From: Desulfurivibrio sp. | GTDB taxonomy: Bacteria; Desulfobacterota; Desulfobulbia; Desulfobulbales; SURF-16 | NCBI GenBank assembly: GCA_003605035.1 | Contig: QZKJ01000079.1 | Span: forward strand, 1-55,279 | DNA: 55,279 bases | Reading direction: 5' to 3' | In this document: piece by piece, positions 23,842-31,471 of the stretch | Layout: every line of letters starts with the position of its first letter | Numbering within the stretch: position 1 is the stretch's first letter | The notes under the pieces: generated by a model | The model's database searches: none | What the model was told of the DNA's origin: nothing | The model's input: only the letters and a program-made list of their open reading frames with translations | Made by a program: the position numbers and the translations under genes

Positions 23842-26268
23842 ATGAAATTTACTTTTGACTGGCTGAGACAATTTGTTGATGTGAACGCTGCCCCGCAGGA
23901 GCTGGCGGACCGGCTTACCATGGCCGGCCTGGAGGTTGACGCGGTTGAGGAGCTTTTCACCGGTCTTGATCAGGTCAAGGTGGCCGAGATTCTTGCGGTC
24001 GCGCCCCATCCCGATGCGGACCGGCTGGTGGTCTGCCAGGTGGCGGTAGGCCCGGAGACGGTGCAGGTGGTCTGCGGCGCGCCCAATGCCAGACCAGGTC
24101 TGTTCAGCGCCCTGGCCCTGCCCGGGGCTGTGCTGCCTGGCGGACTGAGCATCAAGAAAAGCAAGATCCGCGGACAGGTTTCCCAAGGCATGCTCTGTTC
24201 GGAACGGGATCTGGGCATCAGCGACAACCACGGCGGCATCATGGAACTCACCTGGCTGCATGAGTCAGGGGTTGATCTGGTCCAGGCCCTGGAACTGCGG
24301 GATACGGCCATTGAAGTCGATCTCACCCCCAACCGCCCTGACTGCGCCTCGGTCATGGGCATCGCCAGGGAAAGCGCCGCTTTTTACGGCAGATCACTGC
24401 AGCCGCCGGTGACAGCCCGGGACATTCCCCGTCTGACCGGGGAGAACTGCCAGTTCAGCGTCACCGTCCTGCATGAGGACTGCCCCCGTTACGCGGCCCG
24501 GCTGCTGAAAAAGGTCAAAATCGGGCCGTCCCCCTGGTGGCTGAAGAAACGGCTGCTGGCGGTGGGACAGCGGCCGATCAACAATGTGGTTGATGTCACC
24601 AACTTTGTCATGCTGGAATATGGCCAGCCACTGCACGCCTTTGATTTCGCCAAGCTTGGCGGCGGCGCCATTGTCGTGCGCCGGGCCAGGGAGGGCGAGA
24701 CCCTGACCACCCTCGATGGCGTGCAGAGAAGTCTTGCGCCGGACATGCTGATGATCTGCGACGCCGAACGGCCGGTGGCCGTGGCCGGGGTGATGGGCGG
24801 GGCCAACTCCGAGGTGGATGAGCACACCACCGAGGTGCTGCTGGAATCCGCCTGTTTTTCGCCGCTCAGCGTCCGGCGCACCGCGCGAAGGCTTAATCTG
24901 GCCACCGAGGCATCCTATCGTTTTGAGCGCGGGGTGGACCCGGAGTTGCCGCCCCTTGCCATGGAACGGGCGGTCCGCCTGCTCTGCCAGGTGGCCGGCG
25001 CCGAGGTGGCTGACAACGGGGTGGACTGGGCCGCAGGAGTCAAAAAAAATGCACCCATCACCCTGCGGGTCGGCCGGGTCAATGATCTGCTCGGCTATGC
25101 CTTCCAGGCCGACGAGATCAGCCGCATGCTGTCCGCCATTGAAATAGAGGTGCGGCCGCTGGAGAACGGTGATACCCTGCAGGTTACGCCGCCCAGTTTC
25201 CGCGTTGACCTGGAGCGGGAGATCGACCTCATTGAAGAGGTTGCCAGGCTGAAGGGCTACAACGAGTTTCCCCAGACCATGCCGCTGGTGCCCATGTCGG
25301 CGGCCTGGCAGGACCCGGCCCGCCGATTGCGGCAGGATGTTGCCGCCGCCATGACCGCCCAGAGCTTTTTCGAGGCGATCAACTACAGCTTCGTCAATCC
25401 CCGCCATCTGGATATGCTGGGGCTGGCCGAGGATGATGACCGCCGCCGGACGGTGCAGTTGAAAAACCCGCTGGCCGAGGACCAGAGCGTGCTGCGCTCC
25501 ATGCTGCTGCCCGGCCTGCTCGACAATGTGCGGCGCAACGTCAATTATCAGGTGAGCGATATCCGCCTCTTTGAAACCGGCAAGTGTTTCGTGCCGGGAC
25601 CCGGGCTTGAACAGCCGGAGGAGAAAACCTGTCTCACCGCCGTGCTCAGCGGACGCCGACTGCCGGGCGCCCCGCTTCTCCACACCGGGGAAGAGAAATG
25701 CGATATTTACGATGTCAAGGGCGTGATTGAAACCCTGCTGGCCAGCCTCGGTTTTTCCGCTGTCGTTTTCGAGCACAGCAGGCAAGCCGCCGAACCTTAT
25801 TGCGAGCCTGAAACCTTTGCCCGGATCAGCGTGCAGGGCAGGGACCTGGGCTGCTTTGCCCGGCTCACCAGAAAGGCGCTCAGCCAGTTCGGCATCAAGC
25901 AGGAGGTCTATTTCCTCAACCTGCAGCTTGACAGCCTGCTCGCTGCCGCCAAGGACAGCAAACAATTTGCCGCGCTGCCCAAGTACCCCTCCGTGCGCTG
26001 GGATATTGCCGTGGTGGTTCCCGAGCAGGTCCGGGCAGGGGAGATTGTCGAGGCGATTACCCATTCCGGCATCTCGCTTATTGAACAGGCCGAACTCTTT
26101 GACGTCTTTCGCGGCGGCGCCATCAGTAAGGGGATGAAGAGCGTGGCGATCAAGGTTACCTACCGTTCGGCCGAACAGACCCTGGATGACGAAACCGTTA
26201 ACCGGGAGCACCAGAAAATTATCGATATGCTGCTGAACCGTTTCGGCGGTCAGTTACGTGAGGTATAA
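23842..26268 (+). CDS. pheT: Phenylalanyl-tRNA synthetase beta subunit
   Basis: 808 residues, typical length. An N-terminal tRNA-binding (EMAP-like) fold (VKVAEILAVAPHPDADRLVV) is followed by the B3/B4 editing region (QRPINNVVDVTNFVMLEYGQ, PLHAFD), the B5 domain (about 400-475), the catalytic-like core and a C-terminal anticodon-binding FDX domain (YPSVRWDIAVVVPEQV, ISKGMKSVAIKVTYRS). Partner of PheS. It ends 5 bp before ihfA, so the two are co-transcribed, as in E. coli. Confidence 0.97.
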   Translation: MKFTFDWLRQFVDVNAAPQELADRLTMAGLEVDAVEELFTGLDQVKVAEILAVAPHPDADRLVVCQVAVGPETVQVVCGAPNARPGLFSALALPGAVLPGGLSIKKSKIRGQVSQGMLCSERDLGISDNHGGIMELTWLHESGVDLVQALELRDTAIEVDLTPNRPDCASVMGIARESAAFYGRSLQPPVTARDIPRLTGENCQFSVTVLHEDCPRYAARLLKKVKIGPSPWWLKKRLLAVGQRPINNVVDVTNFVMLEYGQPLHAFDFAKLGGGAIVVRRAREGETLTTLDGVQRSLAPDMLMICDAERPVAVAGVMGGANSEVDEHTTEVLLESACFSPLSVRRTARRLNLATEASYRFERGVDPELPPLAMERAVRLLCQVAGAEVADNGVDWAAGVKKNAPITLRVGRVNDLLGYAFQADEISRMLSAIEIEVRPLENGDTLQVTPPSFRVDLEREIDLIEEVARLKGYNEFPQTMPLVPMSAAWQDPARRLRQDVAAAMTAQSFFEAINYSFVNPRHLDMLGLAEDDDRRRTVQLKNPLAEDQSVLRSMLLPGLLDNVRRNVNYQVSDIRLFETGKCFVPGPGLEQPEEKTCLTAVLSGRRLPGAPLLHTGEEKCDIYDVKGVIETLLASLGFSAVVFEHSRQAAEPYCEPETFARISVQGRDLGCFARLTRKALSQFGIKQEVYFLNLQLDSLLAAAKDSKQFAALPKYPSVRWDIAVVVPEQVRAGEIVEAITHSGISLIEQAELFDVFRGGAISKGMKSVAIKVTYRSAEQTLDDETVNREHQKIIDMLLNRFGGQLREV

Positions 26269-26273
26269 ATACC

Positions 26274-26561
26274 ATGAAAGCAAATCTCACCCGCAAGGAT
26301 CTGGCCCAGGCGATCAATGAGAAGCTGGGCATTTCCCAGCGCAGCGCCGGCGAGTTGGTCGACCTTGTCTTTTCCACCTTAAAGCAGACCCTGCTGAGTG
26401 AAGAATCGGTCAAGCTCGTGCAGTTCGGCACCTTTACCGTCAGAAACAAGGCGCCCCGCATGGGGAGAAATCCCCGCACCGGCGAAACCATGGAGATTGC
26501 CAAGCGCAGCATGGTGTCATTCAAGGCGAGCAAGAGTCTGCGCCAGAAAATCAATTCCTGA
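26274..26561 (+). CDS. ihfA: Integration host factor alpha subunit
   Basis: 95 residues. The HU/IHF fold is clear: LTRKDLAQAINEKLGISQ, VKLVQFGTFTVRNK, and the DNA-intercalating arm GRNPRTGETMEIAKRSMVSF. IhfA pairs with IhfB to bend DNA. Sigma-54 activators in this window could depend on such bending, although their targets are unknown. It directly follows pheT, which identifies it as IhfA rather than HU. Confidence 0.93.
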   Translation: MKANLTRKDLAQAINEKLGISQRSAGELVDLVFSTLKQTLLSEESVKLVQFGTFTVRNKAPRMGRNPRTGETMEIAKRSMVSFKASKSLRQKINS

Positions 26562-26687
26562 GCCGGCTGACAGTGTAAAAATGAGGAAGAGTTTTTTGTT
26601 TGAAGATGTTACGATAGAAAGCGGAGTTGGCAGGCAAACGTAAATCTCAAGATAAGCGGATCAGTGACCGGCAAACCTCACAATCAT

Positions 26688-27074
26688 ATGGACAGCCACA
26701 TTGGTGAGGAAGCAGAACACCAAGGGGTTATTCCTGACAAGCGATACTTCAAGATCGGAGAGGTTTGCGAAATAGCTGGAGTCAAGCAGCATGTGCTGCG
26801 CTACTGGGAGTCGGAATTCAAACAGCTGATCAGGCCCCAGCGGGCCTCCTCCAAGCAGCGCCTGTACCGGCGGGTTGATGTTGAAAATATTCTGACCATC
26901 AAGAAGCTGCTGAAGGAAGACGGCTTCACCATTCCGGGGGCGAAAAAGCTGTTTGCCGGCAAAAAAGGTGGCGAGCAGAAGGGACCGCCGGAAAAGAGCA
27001 GGGATGCGCGGGACCTGCTGCACGACCTGAAGGCCGAACTTATCGCCATTCAGCAGATATTGCAGGATGAATGA
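26688..27074 (+). CDS. MerR-family transcriptional regulator
   Basis: 128 residues from ATG 26688; a GTG at 26664 would add eight residues, and neither has a strong ribosome site. The MerR winged helix is plain: [45 protein letters not shown]. After it come a Lys/Gly-rich stretch and a C-terminal helix ([17 protein letters not shown]). There are no Cys ligands for metals. Small MerR regulators next to ihfA are common in Desulfobacterota. The repeat element at 27076 begins one base after the stop. Confidence 0.85.
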   Translation: MDSHIGEEAEHQGVIPDKRYFKIGEVCEIAGVKQHVLRYWESEFKQLIRPQRASSKQRLYRRVDVENILTIKKLLKEDGFTIPGAKKLFAGKKGGEQKGPPEKSRDARDLLHDLKAELIAIQQILQDE

Positions 27075-27075
27075 T

Positions 27076-27203
27076 AAGCCGTTGTAAATAATTATTATGG
27101 ACATCTGCATGCCCGGAACGGCACTCTTTTCAGTACCCCTTGAGGGGTACAAGGAGCCGTAACGAAATAGTTATCAAGAGACAACTTATTTCGTAACGGC
27201 TCC
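27076..27203 (+). repeat. Dispersed hairpin element, copy A
   Basis: The element runs AAGCCGTTGTAA... CGGAACGGCACTCTTTTCAG, then a GTACCCCTTGAGGGGTAC hairpin, then a 16-bp stem GGAGCCGTAACGAAAT (27153-27168) / ATTTCGTAACGGCTCC (27188-27203). It lies right after the MerR gene stop. Related copies: 29097-29251 (reverse), 31325-31450 (direct), 45433-45590 (reverse, degenerate). Confidence 0.85.
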
Positions 27204-27286
27204 AAAGTTTCCCGTAATGTTGCTTGACAGTTATTCATCCGCCATGCTAAATAGACCGTTTACAAAAAAGATCACAGGAATAGGGC

Positions 27287-27363
27287 CGGGATGTAGCGCA
27301 GTCTGGTAGCGCACTTGAATGGGGTTCAAGGGGCCGGAGGTTCGAATCCTCTCATCCCGACCA
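27287..27363 (+). tRNA. tRNA-Pro(GGG)
   Basis: Acceptor CGGGATG/CATCCCG, discriminator A, encoded CCA. Anticodon arm CTTGA-ATGGGGT-TCAAG gives anticodon GGG. T-arm GGAGGTTCGAATCCTCTC fits. A strong terminator follows at 27374. Confidence 0.97.
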
Positions 27364-27373
27364 GTTTTATCCA

Positions 27374-27408
27374 GGGGGTTAGCTTCGTTGCTGACCCCCT
27401 TTTTTTTG
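27374..27408 (+). terminator. Rho-independent terminator after tRNA-Pro
   Basis: GGGGGTTAGC pairs with GCTGACCCCC (one mismatch-tolerant T-G) around TTCGTT, followed by eight T. Confidence 0.93.
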
Positions 27409-27572
27409 TCACTTATTCAGCTGTGTGACCCCCTCCGGATTACCCGATCTCGTCAGGTTCAAACAACCTGAACTCGGCAGATTTTACTTTTCCAGAATCC
27501 GGAGTGATGGCATAACTTATTGAAATTGCGTCACGATATCAGGAGTTCTGATATGAGTATTTTTTGAGTCCC

Positions 27573-28751
27573 TTACGACATGTGCATATACCGGTTGAAT
27601 CTCACGGAAAAGGTCGTTCCCTGCCCGACCTCAGACTCAAACGAGACCTCGCCGCCCTGTTCCTGCACTATCTTCTGGGTGATGAGAAGACCGAGTCCTG
27701 TGCCGCAGCCTGCCTTGGTGCTGAAAAATCTGCTGAAAAGCTTGGCCTTTACCTCATCCGTCATGCCTGCGCCATTGTCAATGACCTGAAAAAGAATGAC
27801 CTCGCCTGAACCTGCATCGCCTTTGAGCCTGGTCTTTACCTTGACTTCCCATTCCTTTGCCGTATTTGTGTCGTAAAGACAGGCATCAATGGCATTGGAG
27901 ATAAGATTCAGCAAGACATCATTAATGCCGTCCTGGTCTAAAAAGGCCTCCTCCAGATTCGGATCCAGGTCCGTGCAGAGCTTTACGCCATGCTGACCGG
28001 CCTTCTCTCTCATGAGTTCAACCCCCTCCAGGACTATCCTGTTGGGACTGCATACGGTTGGCTCAGGCATCCTTTCCTTTGAATATTTCAACAGATCAAG
28101 CACAAGGCATGAAACCTTCTCGATATTGCGGCGGACCATACCCCATCCATCCTGCTGCATGCGGGGTTTTTCCTTGGTCAGGCCTACATCGACCATATAC
28201 ATGCCCCCACGCAGGCCTGTCAGGATATTTTTGATGTAGTGGGCCAGTCCGGCGACGGTTTCCCCTATGGTGGCAAGACGTTCGCTGGCCATCAATTCTT
28301 CCTGAGTCTGCCTGAGCTCCAGAGTGCGCTCTTCGATTTTCTGCTCCAAGTTCTTGGTATAATCCTTTAACTGGCAGCCCATGGCAATCTTCTGCTTGGC
28401 CCTTTCAAGGGCAAGAAGCAGCGCTTCAAATCGTACCGGTTTATTAATGAAATCCGAGGCGCCTAACTTGAGCGACTCAATCGCGGAGTCCATATCACCG
28501 TGTCCCGTCAGCATGATGACTTCAATTGACGGATCATGCGCCTTGATGCCGTGCAGCACTTCCAAGCCGCTCAGGTCAGGCATTTTCAGATCCAGGATGA
28601 CGACATCCGGCGGCCGGACCAGGATGGTTGACATGGCATCCTTGCCGTTGTTGACCGTTTCCGCCACGATGTCTCTGAGTTCGAGCCGTTCGGCCAGGGC
28701 TGCAGCGAATTCTACCTCATCGTCAACGATTAATACCTTCATTTCACTCAT
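27573..28751 (-). CDS. Receiver-histidine kinase hybrid (mosaic gene)
   Basis: 392 residues from ATG 28751 ([12 protein letters not shown]). Receiver domain 1-120 with phospho-acceptor D54 and K about 104, a coiled coil (KNLEQKIEERTLELRQTQEE), then a kinase core with H in GLAHYIKNILTGL, N-box LLNLISNAIDAC, DNGAGMTDE, and RFFSTKAGCGTGLGLLITQK. No membrane segment, so it is cytoplasmic and probably reads phosphorylation from another kinase. Codons 1-83 match the receiver at 49365-49754 almost residue for residue. From H84 on, it matches the hybrid at 30147-31325. The gene is therefore a recombinant of the two. Confidence 0.9.
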   Translation of the reverse strand: MSEMKVLIVDDEVEFAAALAERLELRDIVAETVNNGKDAMSTILVRPPDVVILDLKMPDLSGLEVLHGIKAHDPSIEVIMLTGHGDMDSAIESLKLGASDFINKPVRFEALLLALERAKQKIAMGCQLKDYTKNLEQKIEERTLELRQTQEELMASERLATIGETVAGLAHYIKNILTGLRGGMYMVDVGLTKEKPRMQQDGWGMVRRNIEKVSCLVLDLLKYSKERMPEPTVCSPNRIVLEGVELMREKAGQHGVKLCTDLDPNLEEAFLDQDGINDVLLNLISNAIDACLYDTNTAKEWEVKVKTRLKGDAGSGEVILFQVIDNGAGMTDEVKAKLFSRFFSTKAGCGTGLGLLITQKIVQEQGGEVSFESEVGQGTTFSVRFNRYMHMS

Positions 28752-29096
28752 TGTTGTCTTTCTCTGATGATTCCTGGGCATAGCTCGTCAGGATATAAAT
28801 TTCAGAATCATGAACACATTGATCTCGTGTTTGCTGTGCTGGGGGGTATGATCAGCCAGGACACCAGAGAGGCACTGGCAATGAAGACGGCGTCGGGCCG
28901 GACTCTGGGCGAATCTGAAGTTGTCTTGCGGAAAAGCAGGTTTGATCAGAATGTGGAGCGGATAAAGGAATCGGCGGGGTGTTTCTTTTCTGAAAGTAAA
29001 ATTGCTAAACTGCAAGGCACTTCAAAAAAAGCGCGAGTTGTATCAGCAGGTACAGCCTGAGCAAATCGCTCACAAAATTTCGGCGGTTTGGGCTTA
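28752..29096. other. Intergenic DNA, no confident gene
   Basis: Open frames on both strands (28767-29060 plus, 28788-29015 minus) show no family features or convincing start sites. The first 25 bp upstream of the minus-strand gene also resemble the leader of the 49365-49754 receiver, so the duplicated segment extends a little into this gap. Confidence 0.5.
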
Positions 29097-29251
29097 GGAG
29101 CCGTTACGAAATAACATGGCCATTTTTTCAATTTCGTTACGGTTCCTTATACCCCTCAAGGGGGTACTGAAAAGAGTACCCCTCAAGGGGGTACTGAAAA
29201 GAGTGCCGTTCCGCGCATTTATCTGGCCATGTTATTTTTTTACAACGGCTT
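29097..29251 (-). repeat. Dispersed hairpin element, copy B with internal duplication
   Basis: Reverse-oriented copy of the element at 27076. The CTCAAGGGGGTACTGAAAAG hairpin unit is present twice in tandem. It begins 45 bp after the stop of the minus-strand receiver gene at 29297. Confidence 0.85.
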
Positions 29252-29296
29252 ATACCCCGTATTATCGTAGAATAACCGGTTTTGAAATGGCCTTTA

Positions 29297-29731
29297 TTAC
29301 TCTTCTTTCAAGGCATTCTTAACAACCTTGATCAGTTCGTCAGGATCAATCGGTTTTTCAATATAACCATCCGGTATCGTGTATTTTGTCAGCCCCGTGC
29401 TTTCAACAAATTTTTTTTCATCACGTAATGGTTGTTGATACATGAAGTTCCTGAAGTCAACTCCTGTCACCTCGGAGACTCCTGTTTGTACAACCACGGG
29501 AATATTGCTCAAGGTCGGGTCCTTTCTCATCTCCTGAAACATGCTGATGCCGCTTTTTTTAGGCATCATCAGGTCGAGCAATACCAGATCCGGGCACTCT
29601 TTACGCAAAAGTTCCATCCCCTCTACCCCGTTATTGGCGCCTATGGTTGCATAACCATGTTCCTCTAAGACAGCGCTGATAAAGGTCCTGATATCCGGCT
29701 CATCATCAACAATTAAAATTTTTTTCGTCAT
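29297..29731 (-). CDS. Stand-alone response regulator receiver with loop insertion
   Basis: 144 residues: KILIVDDEPDIRTF with acidic pair D9/D10, phospho-acceptor D53 (LVLLDLMMP), T in VVVQTG, and conserved K in YIEKPIDPDELIKVV. Between the Thr strand and the final strand is an extra segment of about 25 residues (SEVTGVDFRNFMYQQPL...STGLTKY) not found in ordinary receivers. No output domain, so it may deliver phosphate to or from a hybrid kinase next door. GAGGAGAAAAAA precedes the start. Confidence 0.9.
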   Translation of the reverse strand: MTKKILIVDDEPDIRTFISAVLEEHGYATIGANNGVEGMELLRKECPDLVLLDLMMPKKSGISMFQEMRKDPTLSNIPVVVQTGVSEVTGVDFRNFMYQQPLRDEKKFVESTGLTKYTIPDGYIEKPIDPDELIKVVKNALKEE

Positions 29732-30146
29732 TTTTTTCTCCTCACAGCAGAACAGAGAGAGTTCACGCTTTAAAGACCCCGTCCTTGCTTCAGAAAAAGA
29801 CTCATTCCATAACTCCCGGGGAGAAGATTACCTTTAATTCCTTGGCTGATTCTTGTTTGGTAATAGTTTGTTGGAAATTATGATGTCGCGTTAGTAAAGA
29901 CAGAGGGGTTTACGGAGCTTATCATCTTACTGTTGCTAATGTCAAGGTCTATGATATAGTAAATTCAAATAATTAATTGCTAAAAAGGTGTTTTTTTTAC
30001 ACTCGGTTTTTTGCCATGTCAGCAGAGAACATAAGGGGATCGAAAGGGAAGTTATTCCTGGCCGCCTGTTAGGGTATTTCTCGTGCCGTTATCCGCTATT
30101 GTGCGTTAGCGAGGCCTGGTTTTTCACATATATGAGGACCGTTTCG
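29732..30146. promoter_or_regulatory. Divergent regulatory gap with a possible promoter
   Basis: This 415-bp gap separates the divergent receiver and hybrid-kinase genes. It is AT-rich and includes TTGCTA (29933-29938) and TATAGT (29955-29960) spaced 16 bp, a plausible sigma-70 promoter pointing to the plus-strand gene. No gene or repeat is recognised. Confidence 0.35.
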
Positions 30147-31325
30147 ATGACAAAAATTCTTATAATTGATGATGAACGTGCCATTCTGGAAGTATTGGAT
30201 ATCTATCTCACCAGTGAAGGATATGAAGTCATAACGGCTGAAAACGGCAAAGAAGGGCTGGAGATTTTCGAGAAGGAAGGAGGAGGCATAAATCTTGTTA
30301 TTACTGATATTAAAATGCCCGAAATAGAAGGCCTGGAAGTTCTTCGCAGGATAAAAGCCATAGATAAGGATACGGAAGTCATTGTCGTGACCGGGCACGG
30401 TGATATGGACTCCGCCATTGAATCGCTCAAGTTAGGGGCCTCGGATTTCATTAATAAACCGGTACGATTTGAAGCGCTGCTTCTTGCCCTGGAAAGGGCC
30501 AAGCAGAAGATTGCCATGAGCCGCCAGTTAAAGGATTATACCAAGAATTTAGAGCAGAAAATCGAAGAACGCACGCTGGAGCTCAGGCAGGCTCAGGAAG
30601 AATTGATGGCCAGCGAACGTCTTGCCACCATAGGGGAAACCGTCGCCGGACTGGCCCACTACATTAAAAATATCCTGACAGGCCTGCGTGGGGGCATGTA
30701 CATGGTCGACGTAGGCATGGCCAAGGGCAAGGCCCGTATGCAGCAGGATGGATGGGGTATGGTCCGCCGCAATATTGAGAAGGTTTCAGATCTTGTGCTT
30801 GATCTGTTGAAATATTCAAAGGAAAGGATGCCTGAGCCAACCATATGCAGTCCCAACAGGATAGTCCTGGAGGGGGTTGATCTCATGAAAGCCAAGGCCG
30901 GTCAGCACGGAGTAAAGCTCTGCACGGACCTGGATCCGAACCTGCAAGAGGCCTTTTTAGACCAGGACGGCATTAATGATATCTTGCTGAATCTTATCTC
31001 CAATGCCATTGATGCCTGTCTTTACGACACAAATACGGCAAAGGACTGGGAAGTCAAGGTAAAGACCAGGCTGGAAACCGATGCAGGTTCAGGCGAGGTC
31101 ATTCTTTTTCAGGTCACTGATAATGGAGCGGGCATGACGGATGAGGTAAAGGCCAAGCTTTTCAGCAGATTTTTCAGCACCAAGGCAGGCCGCGGCACAG
31201 GACTCGGTCTTCTCATCACCCAGAAGATCGTGCATGAACAGGGCGGTGAGGTCTCGTTTGAGTCGGAGGTCGGTCAGGGAACGACCTTTTCCGTGAGATT
31301 CAACCGGTATATGCACAAGTCCTAA
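30147..31325 (+). CDS. Receiver-histidine kinase hybrid
   Basis: 392 residues from ATG 30147, with GAGGA at 30134-30138. Receiver (TKILIIDDERAILEVL, D54 in VITDIKMPE), coiled coil, and a kinase core with H in GLAHYIKNILTGL, LLNLISNAIDAC, DNGAGMTDEVKAKLFSRFF and GTGLGLLITQKIVHEQGGE. Its last 930 bp form an inverted copy of 27573-28502 (about 95% similar by eye). The gene is soluble, with no input domain beyond the receiver. It opens a plus-strand series with the two kinases downstream. Confidence 0.92.
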   Translation: MTKILIIDDERAILEVLDIYLTSEGYEVITAENGKEGLEIFEKEGGGINLVITDIKMPEIEGLEVLRRIKAIDKDTEVIVVTGHGDMDSAIESLKLGASDFINKPVRFEALLLALERAKQKIAMSRQLKDYTKNLEQKIEERTLELRQAQEELMASERLATIGETVAGLAHYIKNILTGLRGGMYMVDVGMAKGKARMQQDGWGMVRRNIEKVSDLVLDLLKYSKERMPEPTICSPNRIVLEGVDLMKAKAGQHGVKLCTDLDPNLQEAFLDQDGINDILLNLISNAIDACLYDTNTAKDWEVKVKTRLETDAGSGEVILFQVTDNGAGMTDEVKAKLFSRFFSTKAGRGTGLGLLITQKIVHEQGGEVSFESEVGQGTTFSVRFNRYMHKS

Positions 31326-31450
31326 GACGTTGTAAAAAATAACCTGGCCAGAGAAATGCGCGGAACGGCACTCTTTTCAGTACCCCCTTGAGGGGTATAA
31401 GGAGCCGTAACGAAATTGAAAAAATGGCCATGTTCTTTCGTAACGGTTCC
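31325..31450 (+). repeat. Dispersed hairpin element, copy C
   Basis: Starts at the stop codon of the preceding kinase gene: ACGTTGTAAAAAATAACCTG, CGGAACGGCACTCTTTTCAG, GTACCCCCTTGAGGGGTA, then GGAGCCGTAACGAAAT / CTTTCGTAACGGTTCC. It ends 21 bp before the next gene. Confidence 0.85.
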
Positions 31451-31471
31451 TAAGCAATTACTGATAAGCAA

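Noticed and set aside
24394..26211. 605-residue open frame antisense to pheT
   Set aside because: No family features; a compositional shadow of pheT.
28767..29060. 97-residue plus-strand frame
   Set aside because: No ribosome site or recognisable domain, and it lies in the duplicated leader region.
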